Source: JBGZEX01 sp041846495
GTDB taxonomy: Bacteria; Bacteroidota; Bacteroidia; Bacteroidales; Marinifilaceae
Direction: 5' to 3'
Assembly (NCBI GenBank): GCA_041846495.1
Contig: JBGZEX010000003.1
Span: forward strand, 1 to 8,719
DNA: 8,719 nt
Under the pieces are notes generated by a model. The model worked only from the letters and a program-made list of their open reading frames with translations, ran no database searches and had not been told where the DNA came from. The translations under genes were made by a program, and so were the position numbers. Positions 1 to 7,800 of this stretch are shown piece by piece; within the stretch, counting starts at the first letter, position 1, and every line of letters starts with the position of its first letter.

Positions 1-166
1 CGGAAAGCGTACTTCGAATATGCAATTCCTCTACCTGCCCACCGAAATGAAGGGAAATACACCCGTATATCCCTATAAACTAAGAGAGGGAATTACGGCC
101 GATCGCCACGGAATGCTCATCATAAGAAACGAAAAAATCATAGAAATACTTAAAGGAAAGGAATGA
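1..166 (+). CDS. C-terminal fragment of a protein, possibly a MutS-family DNA mismatch repair ATPase (5' end outside window)
   Basis: An open frame enters from the left edge (first full codon at base 2) and ends at TGA 164-166, giving 54 residues with no internal stop. The readable tail includes FLYLPTEMKGNTPVYPYKL, then REGITADRHGMLIIRNEKI, and ends EILKGKE. The pattern Tyr-x-Leu-x-x-Gly-Ile, then Arg-x-Gly-Met and a hydrophobic 'IIEIL' end resembles the final strand and helix of the ATPase domain in MutS-related proteins of Bacteroidota, where a 'Y-x-L-x-x-G-(hydrophobic)' element precedes the last helix. The Walker motifs that would settle this lie outside the window. That the frame is coding is well supported by uninterrupted reading and sensible composition; the family assignment rests on memory of a short C-terminal pattern and is tentative. 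It is transcribed towards the minus-strand cluster and is not obviously linked to it. Confidence 0.55.
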   Translation, partial: GKRTSNMQFLYLPTEMKGNTPVYPYKLREGITADRHGMLIIRNEKIIEILKGKE

Positions 167-197
167 TTCGCAGATTTGCCTTTATTTTCTTCGATTT

Positions 198-204
198 GGG
201 GAGA
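198..204 (+). promoter_or_regulatory. Probable Shine-Dalgarno sequence of the 80-residue ORF
   Basis: The purine run ggggaga ends five bases before the ATG at 210. It supports that start over the second in-frame ATG at 219, which would be 14 bases away. Most other genes in the window lack such a site, as is common in Bacteroidota. Confidence 0.35.
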
Positions 205-209
205 TGTAA

Positions 210-452
210 ATGTTATTTATGACCAATAAGAATACTTACGACAGAGCATTTTACCGTATTTGTGAGGGTATGAAATTGAAATACGGACAATTGCATTGGG
301 CGGTTCATAAGGGTTCGGAACTTCGGATATCCGAAAATATATTCAATCACGTTATAAAGGGATGGACGGTTATGAACGGTTGGGCGAAAGCCGGGCGTAT
401 CAAATTGCTTCCCGATCCGGAAACCCGGGTAGGTTATAAGGTAGAAGATTGA
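210..452 (+). CDS. Small hypothetical protein, 80 residues
   Basis: This is a complete ORF from ATG 210 to TGA 450-452, 43 bases after the preceding partial gene and on the same strand. I do not recognise the family. The product is basic and aromatic-rich. It has no signal peptide, no membrane segment and no cysteine pair (one Cys, residue 18), so it should be cytoplasmic. Residues about 40-70 (ISENIFNHVIKGWTVMNGWA, then AGRIKLLPDP) look like two helices followed by a short hairpin, which could be a small winged-helix-like nucleic-acid-binding fold; that is inference only. Codon use (CGG, CCG, GGA) is like that of the neighbouring genes, and a Shine-Dalgarno-like run precedes the start, both of which argue for a real gene. 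Transcription probably ends at the hairpin and T-run at 513-544. The start could alternatively be Met4 (219). Confidence 0.6.
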   Translation: MLFMTNKNTYDRAFYRICEGMKLKYGQLHWAVHKGSELRISENIFNHVIKGWTVMNGWAKAGRIKLLPDPETRVGYKVED

Positions 453-498
453 TATCTCGGGATACGGGACGAATAAGGTCGTATTGCTTCCGGCAGGA

Positions 499-1041
499 TT
501 AAAAAAAGCCTTCGGAAGAAGCCAATTCGTTCCGTATTTTTTTTATGCTTATCTTTAACAGAGTTTTGACCGTATTTATGGAAATATCCAATTTATCCGC
601 AACATCCCGATATTTCATATTGTCGAGTAATACCATGCGGGTGATTAGAGAGGATTGGGAAGGAAGACGTTTTATTGCCGATTTAATGGTGTTTACGGTG
701 GAGTCGTCCATATCCCGGGCGGCTTCGAAATAAAGGTCTTTTTCGGATATGCTGAGGGAGTTGCGCAAAATGTCTTTACGGTTTATATAAGAATAACAGG
801 AATTCTTTACCGATGTGAACATATAGGCCGAAAGCGTTCGGGATTCGAGTTTTTCGATATGTTTATTTTTCCAAAGCTTGATAAAGAAATCCTGTACGAT
901 ATCTTCTGCAATTTGTATGGAACCCACATAATGTTCGGCATAAATAATCAAGGGTTTATAATATCTTCCGAAAAGGATTTCGATTCCTTGTTCCATGTCT
1001 TTTTTTAATGCGAAAACGATGTCTTTATCTTCGATTTTCAT
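499..1041 (-). CDS. RNA polymerase ECF-type sigma-70 factor, Bacteroides expansion type
   Basis: A 180-residue cytoplasmic protein of the usual size for this family. Region 2 spans about residues 22-88: LFGRYYKPLIIYAEHYVG followed by AEDIVQDFFIKLWKN, the standard 'a-e-D-i-v-Q-d-v-F-x-k-L-W' core that binds core polymerase and the -10 element. Region 4 spans about residues 118-173, with a helix-turn-helix at YRDVADKLDISINTVKTLL, for -35 recognition. There is no additional C-terminal domain. In Bacteroidota such factors are held or activated by a FecR anti-sigma factor and turn on SusC/SusD operons. Here the gene lies on the same strand as, and downstream of, a fecR-susC-susD cluster, 61 bases after the PKD-like gene, with a perfect hairpin between them. 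No Shine-Dalgarno sequence and no TTTG/TAnnTTTG promoter was found before the ATG at 1041. That it controls this operon is inferred from proximity. It has no anti-sigma gene after it, because the next genes run the opposite way. Confidence 0.93.
   Translation of the reverse strand: MKIEDKDIVFALKKDMEQGIEILFGRYYKPLIIYAEHYVGSIQIAEDIVQDFFIKLWKNKHIEKLESRTLSAYMFTSVKNSCYSYINRKDILRNSLSISEKDLYFEAARDMDDSTVNTIKSAIKRLPSQSSLITRMVLLDNMKYRDVADKLDISINTVKTLLKISIKKIRNELASSEGFF
501..544. terminator. Probable bidirectional intrinsic terminator between convergent genes
   Basis: A stem at 513-534 pairs CGGAA (513-517) with TTCCG (530-534) and GAA (518-520) with TTC (526-528). It has one bulged g (529) and a five-base loop (521-525). 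On the + strand it is followed by TA and eight T (537-544). On the minus strand the same hairpin is followed by AAGGC and seven T (complement of A 501-507). It therefore has terminator form in both directions, ending the + strand small gene and the minus-strand sigma gene. It overlaps the last codons of the sigma CDS: the minus-strand T-run encodes the final Phe-Phe and leads into the TAA stop. The stem is short, so strength is uncertain. Confidence 0.55.
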
Positions 1042-1055
1042 TGTTTATGCGGAAG

Positions 1056-1097
1056 ATTTATAAATTCGACCCGAATTTTCGGGTCGAATTTATAAAT
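1056..1097. repeat. Perfect 17-bp inverted repeat (hairpin) between the lipoprotein operon and the sigma gene; possible terminator/attenuator
   Basis: The left arm atttataaattcgaccc (1056-1072) is the exact reverse complement of the right arm gggtcgaatttataaat (1081-1097). The loop is gaattttc, whose ends (1073-1074 with 1079-1080) can pair too and extend the stem to 19 bp. It starts six bases after the TGA of the PKD-like gene (1105-1103, minus strand) and ends 14 bases before the sigma-factor ATG. A GC-rich apex with AT-rich base suits a transcription terminator or mRNA-stabilising 3' end, but neither strand has a clean T-run after it, so it may be leaky. A protein-binding palindrome is an alternative. 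Confidence 0.75.
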
Positions 1098-1102
1098 TTA
1101 AG

Positions 1103-2638
1103 TCAGTATTGCGGATATTCAAAGACATTTCTTGAGCCGTATTTAAAAATAACGTCTTTGATTTTACCGATATTATTGGAATATTTGAATAATTCTTTTT
1201 CTTTAACTCCGCTTAATGCATTCACCGATATGTCCATAATATGGAAATCCCCGTTTTCCAAACCTATTCCTATACGAGCTTCCGATTTATGATAGAACAT
1301 GGATGCTACCGGGGCCTTGAATTCCGTATAGAATTCGGGTTTCATCTTGTCTTTGAGAGCTCTGTCCAAATAATAAACTTTGTTTCCGGAAGAGAAAAAA
1401 ACGAGACTGCTATAAGGTATGACCAGTAATTTCGAATTTTGATTGTAAAGATTGCCGGGGAATTCCGTCGCATAATTGATACCGCTTACGGAAACCGATC
1501 CGTATGAATGTCGTATCGAAAAGTCCTGTATGTAGTATTTATGGTTGCTATCGGATTGAAGGACGATAAAATATCCCGTATTTCCATAACTTCCGTCGAC
1601 AAAACCTCCGTCGACGAATCTTTTTTCTTTAAGATTGTCGAGATGAGCGAAATTATCCGGATATTTCGTATATACGATGGGTTTTATATGTCCGGCATAG
1701 TCGGGGGAATATTGAGATTGATCGGTTATGAGCATAAAAGAACGTTTGTCGTTTGCCGTATTGTATATCAAGGCCTGATACGATTTTACATAACGCGAAG
1801 GAATGATTTTTTCCACTTCCAGTCCGCCCGGTACGTTTACCGGCAGATGGAGGTATAATCCGGTATTATACCCTTTTGCATCTATTACTCTGCGGTTATA
1901 AAATTTCCGATCTTCGGAAACGATGTAAGAATTCCAGTTTAAATAAGTAATGGCTTCGGGTTTGAAATTTTCGGGAAATTTTTCATACATGAATTCCTGT
2001 TCGAGAGATACCACTTTTTTAAGATTGTTGCCGTCCATATCGAAACTTTCTCCTTCGGAGGACAATAGAAAAACCTGTCCCATCGAAGAATATCCCGTAC
2101 TCCAATGCTCAACGATTTTTTCGGGATTGACGGAAGAGCTTACGTCTATGTCTTCGCACGGAAGAAATTCGATGCTTTCTTCCTCCTCGTCTTCGTTCAT
2201 TACCGTTTTTTCTCTAATGTACAGAAGGTGTGCTTTCCCCTCTTTTTGCGAGAGCACCAACCATCCTTGTTTGAATTTCGACAACACGTCTATTGCGAAC
2301 GGGAAGAAATAGCGGAAGCCGTGTTCTTTGTCCGTAACTATGAGTTTGCATTTGTTGTATCCCAAGGCTCCGTCGTATTTCGGTATATTCAATATGTTTT
2401 CGGTAGAAACGACGGAATCTTTTATGACCCACTCCAAAGAATATTTCATATTTGCCGGAGCTTCTATTTCGGGTTTTATTCTGAGCGAATCCCCATATAC
2501 GATTTCAAATCTGTCGTGAGGATATTCCAAATTGGGAATTCGGAGATTATCGAGTTGCTTATAAGAATAATTTCCTTTGTCCTTATAGCATCCTAAGGCG
2601 ATAAGAATGAATAATAAGAGTATATTGGCTTGTTTCAT
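1103..2638 (-). CDS. PKD-like-family lipoprotein of a SusC/SusD operon
   Basis: A 511-residue predicted lipoprotein. The signal peptide is followed by lipobox IALGC with the lipidated Cys at residue 17. Directly after it comes YKDKGNYSY, the hallmark start of the PKD-like lipoprotein family (Pfam PKD_2, by recollection) found beside SusD and DUF4843 proteins. Residues about 38-118 fit a PKD/Ig-like beta-sandwich, starting after a 'l-r-I-P-n-l' linker. The remainder (about 120-480) is rich in short strand-turn-strand units, for example WLVLSQKEGKAHLLYI at 125-140, VFFSSGNKVYYLD at 413-425 and IGIGLENGDFHIMDI at 457-471, suggesting a beta-propeller-like body. A run Asn-Glu-Asp-Glu4-Ser (148-155) and a tandem FVDGG/FVDGS (341-350) stand out. 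It follows the DUF4843 gene by 10 bases, so it is the last gene of the lipoprotein group. It is probably outer-membrane anchored, perhaps surface-exposed, and ligand-binding; no catalytic motif is visible and the ligand is unknown. Confidence 0.85.
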   Translation of the reverse strand: MKQANILLLFILIALGCYKDKGNYSYKQLDNLRIPNLEYPHDRFEIVYGDSLRIKPEIEAPANMKYSLEWVIKDSVVSTENILNIPKYDGALGYNKCKLIVTDKEHGFRYFFPFAIDVLSKFKQGWLVLSQKEGKAHLLYIREKTVMNEDEEEESIEFLPCEDIDVSSSVNPEKIVEHWSTGYSSMGQVFLLSSEGESFDMDGNNLKKVVSLEQEFMYEKFPENFKPEAITYLNWNSYIVSEDRKFYNRRVIDAKGYNTGLYLHLPVNVPGGLEVEKIIPSRYVKSYQALIYNTANDKRSFMLITDQSQYSPDYAGHIKPIVYTKYPDNFAHLDNLKEKRFVDGGFVDGSYGNTGYFIVLQSDSNHKYYIQDFSIRHSYGSVSVSGINYATEFPGNLYNQNSKLLVIPYSSLVFFSSGNKVYYLDRALKDKMKPEFYTEFKAPVASMFYHKSEARIGIGLENGDFHIMDISVNALSGVKEKELFKYSNNIGKIKDVIFKYGSRNVFEYPQY

Positions 2639-2648
2639 AGCTGTAGTT

Positions 2649-3359
2649 TTAACCGATTACCGTAACTTTCATTTCCTCTTCTCCGTCCATTACCGGATGT
2701 CCCGCCGCTTTTTGCGCTTGCAGCCAGTATTTGAATATCAGGGCGAGTTCCCTTCTTATATCCGGATTATTTTCGTTTGGGCCGAATTCCGAACTTCGTC
2801 CTTTTGTAGCAATGATAAAGCATTGGTATTTCTTTTCGGAATAAGCCCCGAGATAGGCTTTCTCCACCACCTTTGTCCACCATTCGGGTTTCGAGGCCAA
2901 ATCGCTGAATACGATTTTTGCCATTCTGTACTCGTTCGGTCCGGGCATAAGTACGTTGTCTTCATCGATTTTAACGACTAAGGAGAAGAGTCCGGATTTT
3001 AGAATATTGTCCGATGTTTTTATGAGTTTTATGAAAACGGTATCCGTAGTTTGTCCGGCTTTGAATGTATAATAAGGAGATATTTCATAATTTTCGGGTT
3101 TGGCCGTGCTCATATGTTCGACTACGGATATTTTAAACTTCGTATCCGTATTAAGCAGGAAACCGGATAGTTTTATAACGAGAGGGATATCGATTTCGTT
3201 TCGGTCGGGATAAAAGAAAAAAGAAGTAGTTATACTGTCTTTTTTCATATCCGTAGCGAAGGACAGATAATTTTGACCGCTGTAGGGTTTGAGTTCTTGT
3301 TTTTTACATGCCTGACCGAGCAGGATAGAGGCTGTTATTATATATATGATTCTTTTCAT
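2649..3359 (-). CDS. DUF4843-type lipoprotein
   Basis: A 236-residue predicted lipoprotein. An N-terminal hydrophobic signal ends in lipobox LLGQAC, with Cys at 18. The mature start CKKQELKPYSG carries the Lys/Glu-rich segment often seen on exported Bacteroidota lipoproteins. Residues about 28-150 form a beta-rich half with alternating strands (for example DIPLVIKLSG at 57-66 and LFSLVVKIDEDN at 124-135), like a Calx-beta/Ig fold. The C-terminal half contains WWTKVVEKAYLGAYSEKKY (160-178), a Trp/Tyr-rich signature that I associate with the DUF4843 family. The end, PVMDGEEEMKVTV (222-234), also matches the family's usual tail. Length is normal. It lies 11 bases after susD and 10 bases before the PKD-like gene, the usual order susC-susD-DUF4843-PKD. 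The family has no established biochemical role; an accessory subunit of the SusCD complex or a ligand binder is the inference. Confidence 0.85.
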   Translation of the reverse strand: MKRIIYIITASILLGQACKKQELKPYSGQNYLSFATDMKKDSITTSFFFYPDRNEIDIPLVIKLSGFLLNTDTKFKISVVEHMSTAKPENYEISPYYTFKAGQTTDTVFIKLIKTSDNILKSGLFSLVVKIDEDNVLMPGPNEYRMAKIVFSDLASKPEWWTKVVEKAYLGAYSEKKYQCFIIATKGRSSEFGPNENNPDIRRELALIFKYWLQAQKAAGHPVMDGEEEMKVTVIG

Positions 3360-3370
3360 GGCGGAACGGA

Positions 3371-4834
3371 TTAATTATTCAGAGAGACGTCATTACTGGA
3401 AGGGATGGGAAGTACGTATCGGATTTCCGATTTTACCGGAGCTCCGACGATTTCCTTATTGGTTCGTTTATACAGGAAAAAAACCTGTCCTTCGGTCATA
3501 TATTCCCGTCGGGCATCGTTTATAATGTGATTGATGAGTTCGTCTTTTGAAGAGGGGACGGGTAGTGCCGTTCTGTTTCCTCTTCCTCTTCTTACGGTAT
3601 TCAAGTAATCGATGGCTTTTTCCGGATCTTTATCGAATATTGTTTCTGCTGCGATATAATACATTTCGCTAAGGCGGATTATGGGAATCAGGGGTTTTTG
3701 AACTCTTGCCGTTCCTTCGTCCGAGCTGGTTTTCCATCTTATACATATGGGTTTGTTATTCTCCAATGTAGTCGTAAGATAGATTTTTCGGTAGTCGTTT
3801 TTATCTTCTCCGAAAACATCTTCCGGATTCTGTATAATGAGTGGAGAATTCAGTTTTTCCTCGTAATAGGAGGCTAAGATTTTCGGCATTTTATTATTGA
3901 AGAGGGCAAACATGATGTCGTGGTGCATTTTTCGATCGGCTCGTTCCGGGTCGTAGGGATTTAATTCGTGACTCGGAGTGAATCTATAACCGATATCGAT
4001 GACTTCTTTTGCTTCGGTATATGCTTTTTCTTCCATTCCCGCATATTGGTATACTCGGGCAAGGAGACAGGTCGTCGCTATGTAGTTGAGTCGCGTACTT
4101 CTGTATGAAAAGAATTTACCTCTTCCGGAATAATCCGAATATCCTTCCAATCTGGTCGAGGTGTTGCCGATCCACTTGGAATATCTTTTGAGAGTATCAC
4201 AGGTAGCCAGGAGATTTTTCGCTTTTTTCAAGTCGTCGATAGCGAGATTGAGAAATTTATCCGTGGATATCGGCAATTCGTACAAGGAGGGAAAGGTGTT
4301 GATATAAGGCAGGAAGGCCTTGGACTCTTTCAGAATGGGAGCGGGAGCGAATAGTCTGAGAAGTTCGAAGTTTATCATAGCCCTTAAAGCGAGAGCTTCT
4401 CCTTGAATGAGATTTTTTTCCAATGATTTGAGTTCGAATATATTCGTGTCCGCAGAAGCGATGTTATCGAGTAAAAAATTCGTATTTGCCAAAGCATTCG
4501 ACATCTTGGACCATATATCGTCTATAAGAGGACTGAGGTATATGGATTCGAAGCGATAGTGACGGGCATCCTTGTATTCGGGATTGCCGCTCGGACTGGC
4601 ATAGTCTTGAGCGATGACGCTGAGGAATCCCCAGCTTAATTCCTGTCCGTATACCGATTTTTCGGAAATCTCCTGATATATACCGTTTAAGGCGGTTTCG
4701 TAACCGACGCCTTTCGACAGCATTTCTTCCGCCTCTATTCGATTTTTGGGTTTTACGTCTATCCATTCGGAACAGGCCGCTGCTATCAGGCTTGCAATCC
4801 ATAGGAAAATTCCGTATGATATATTGTGTTTCAT
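3371..4834 (-). CDS. SusD/RagB-family outer-membrane nutrient-binding lipoprotein
   Basis: A 487-residue lipoprotein of typical SusD size. The lipobox IAAAC places the lipidated Cys at 21, followed by SEWIDVKPKNRI, the common 'C-x-(x)-(F/W)-L/I-D-V-x-P' start. The N-terminal SusD-like domain covers about residues 22-210 and contains the helical LIQGEALALRAMINFELLRL stretch (142-161). TPR-like helices include residues 251-280. The C-terminal hallmark motifs are IIRLSEMYYIAAET (385-398), AIDYLNTVRRGRGN (407-420), REYMTEGQVFFLYKR (443-457) and YVLPIPSSND (473-482). It should act as the hinged surface lid on SusC, capturing ligand and closing over the barrel. Ligand specificity cannot be read from the sequence. 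It starts 14 bases after the susC stop, so the two are co-transcribed. No truncation or frameshift is seen. Confidence 0.96.
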   Translation of the reverse strand: MKHNISYGIFLWIASLIAAACSEWIDVKPKNRIEAEEMLSKGVGYETALNGIYQEISEKSVYGQELSWGFLSVIAQDYASPSGNPEYKDARHYRFESIYLSPLIDDIWSKMSNALANTNFLLDNIASADTNIFELKSLEKNLIQGEALALRAMINFELLRLFAPAPILKESKAFLPYINTFPSLYELPISTDKFLNLAIDDLKKAKNLLATCDTLKRYSKWIGNTSTRLEGYSDYSGRGKFFSYRSTRLNYIATTCLLARVYQYAGMEEKAYTEAKEVIDIGYRFTPSHELNPYDPERADRKMHHDIMFALFNNKMPKILASYYEEKLNSPLIIQNPEDVFGEDKNDYRKIYLTTTLENNKPICIRWKTSSDEGTARVQKPLIPIIRLSEMYYIAAETIFDKDPEKAIDYLNTVRRGRGNRTALPVPSSKDELINHIINDARREYMTEGQVFFLYKRTNKEIVGAPVKSEIRYVLPIPSSNDVSLNN

Positions 4835-4848
4835 AATCGTATTATTTA

Positions 4849-7800
4849 TCAGAATGTGGTAATGAGAGAAAAAGAATAGGTTCTGGAATAAGGATAGTTC
4901 AATCCTCTTTCTTCCTTAACGGTAGACCATCTGACGATATCTTTCAGATATAAATTCAATTTGAGGGAATTCAAACCGATGTGTTTTATGATTTCGTTGT
5001 CGAATTCGTAACCTATATTGACGGAATTCAGGGCGAGATAGTTGTAATCCTGTACGAATCGGGAGGTGGCCCTCGTCGTTAATTTAAAGTCTTTTATATC
5101 TTTTAAAACGGCAATATCTCCCGGTTTTTTCCATCTCATGGATAAAACGCGTTTATCCGCATTGTATCTTAGGAAATCCACATTTTCCACCTGATTCGCC
5201 AAGGTGGAATTATATACCTGGCCGCCGATTCTATACATAAAAGTTGCGTATACGGAAAAGCGGCGGTAGTTGAGATTTAGGCCGAAACTGCCTTGGTGTT
5301 CGGGTTCTTTATTACCTACGATTACCTGTTCCGACGCCTCCCATTCATAGGTGACGCTTCCGTCCTTTTTTATATAAAGTTCTTTTCCGGTGGCAGGGTC
5401 TATGCCGAGGGATTTCATGGCGAATATAGAGGTTGTAGAGCCTCCCGGTACGTATTGCGTAATGCTTCTGCCCGCTTCCTTATCCGTATCGTATTGGTTT
5501 TTGAGATATTCCTGGATTTTTTTGTTGTAGTTCAATATGTCGTCCGAAACTTTTAAAATGGAATTTTTGTTATGAGCGATATTTCCCCATAAAATACATT
5601 GTAAATTCCTATTGTTTATAATACCCACCCTTATATTGAATTCGTAACCTTTGTTCAGAATTTCTCCTATATTGTCTTTATAGAAATTGAAACCCGAATT
5701 CGATGGGATTTTTACATCGGTAATCAAATCGATGGTTTTTTTACGGTAAAAAGCCGTTTTCAAGAATATCCGGTTTTTAAGCAAACCGATTTCCAGGCCG
5801 TAATCCGTACTTAAGGTTTTTTCCCATTTGAGTTCGGGATTTCCCAAATATTTTATGATTGCTCCGTATCCCGTCGAATACCAATCTTCGTCATAAGGGA
5901 AATAAGTGGTTGCCGCACTATAGGGAGGGAAATCCCCTTTTCCCAGAACTCCGTGCGAACCTCTTAATTTTAAATGGTCGACAATATTCTGTTTTCGAAA
6001 GAAATCGTAGTTGTGAATATTTATGCCTGCTCCGAAGGAACCGAAAGGGGCCATTCTCTTATTGGTTCCGAATTCGGAGGAACCGTCCAATCTTAAAGAA
6101 GCATCCGCCAGATAGATATCGTTCGAGGAGTAATTCATACTGGTAAAACCTCCGAAAAGGCGAGTTGTTTTTTCGCTGAAATCCGGTTTTTTTTCAATCC
6201 TATTGGCATAGATGGGATTTGAAAGTTCGCCGTTCGGGAAGCCGATGTAGCGTTCTCCGTGGCTGTCGTATTTACGACTGACCATATTCAAACCTCCCGA
6301 AAAATTGAAGATGTTTTTTCCCAGCATAAGATTGTATTGGAGAATGGCATTGAAGTTCATATTTTGAGAACTTTCCTGTGTCTTATCCAATTGTCCTCTG
6401 TTATTCAGATTGTTGTGGAATTCTCCTTTTTGGTCGAATATTCTCGATTTGGGGTCGATAAAAGCCGTTCCGCTACTTTCTTTCCGGGTAAAACTGATTT
6501 CGGTACGCAGAATGAGATTCGGATGAATATTCCAATTCACATTCGTATTATTCGATATTTCATAATAAGCGCTTTTATCGTAACTTTTAAGATCCGCTTC
6601 CCAAAGGGGATTTTCCGTATTCGTTTGATTGTGCCACCCTTGTGTATGGGAAAGATAATTGCCGAATTCATCTCGCATTTCGTCGTAAGGAAGTTTCCGC
6701 GTATATTGGGAAAATGAGCCGTAAGGAGATTCCTGCGAAGACATTTTGTTGTAGGAGGTGTAATTTCGGATTTGAAAGTTGAAAATCCGATAATCTACGG
6801 AGAGGCCGATGCTGTTGTTGTTTCTGAAAGATTTTTTCATAACGCCTTCGTTGGAACTATAGCCGAGATCTACCCCGAACCGGAGAGCGTCCGTACCTCC
6901 TTCCATATAAAGGCTGTGTTTATGGTTGACGGCTGTTTTCAGCGGTTGGGAAAGCCAATAGGTATCGATACCCCTTTTTATGTTATTCAATTTGCCGTTG
7001 TAGGTTTCGTTGAGTTCCAACGGTCCCTGATCGTCGTACCATCCTCCCAAAACTTCGGCTTCCAATTTTTCTTTTGCATTCATAAGATTGTAGTCGCTCA
7101 AATCGGGAGCGGTAATATCTCCCGTAAGCGTATAGCTGAATCTCAATTCTCCGGGACGGGGAGCTACGGTAGTGATGATAACGACTCCGTTGGCGGCTCT
7201 CGAACCGTAAAGGGCCGTAGCTGCGGCATCTTTCAGAATCGTGATGTTTTTAATGCGGTTGATGTCGAAATCGTAAACCTTTTCGATGGCTACTTCAAAA
7301 CCGTCCATGATGAAAAGCGGGAGGTTGGGATTGTTTTTCAATTGGGATTTCGATATGCTGCTCCTTTCCAAATCTCCGATGCCTATGCTCGAATTCCCTC
7401 TTATATAAAATTCCGGAATGGCATTGGGATCCGAGCCCCATTCCTTGTTTTCCCTTATTCTGAAAGAAGGGTCGAAGCTTTGTATGGCCGATATGATACT
7501 GCGATTGGATACCTTGGCCAAGTCCCGATCCGAAATGCTCGTATAATTTCCCGTAAAACTGTTTTTGTTCACATTGGCATATCCCGTTATGACGACTTCG
7601 CTTAAATCTTCGATTTTTTCTTTGAGAACGACTTGGATAAAATCGTCCTTATCGTCCAGGAGGATTTCTTTTTGTTCTTTCCCTATAAAAGAAAATACGA
7701 GTACGACGGGTTTATCGTATTTTATATTCAGGGAAAATCGCCCTTCCGCATCGGATAAAGTACCTTTCGTCGTATTTTTTATTTTTACCGTGACGCCCGG

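Noticed and set aside
1120..1127. Minus-strand TGTCTTTG resembling the Bacteroidota -7 element TAnnTTTG upstream of the sigma gene
   Set aside because: It misses a key A, has no TTTG at the -33 spacing, and lies within the coding end of the PKD-like gene.
1592..1615. Direct repeat tccgtcgac (1592-1600 and 1607-1615)
   Set aside because: It is 15 bases apart and in frame, encoding a tandem FVDGG/FVDGS in the PKD-like protein; too short to be a regulatory repeat or tandem array.
2105..2596. A 163-codon + strand open frame, and similar ones around 655-1008, 1508-1858 and 6259-6717
   Set aside because: All are antisense to genes with recognised domains (PKD-like lipoprotein, sigma factor, susC), and their translations are low-complexity Phe/Arg-rich.
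6772..7605. A 277-codon open frame on the + strand
   Set aside because: It lies entirely antisense to the well-supported susC plug and barrel coding sequence, and its translation shows no domain or signal; it is a by-product of codon use in susC.
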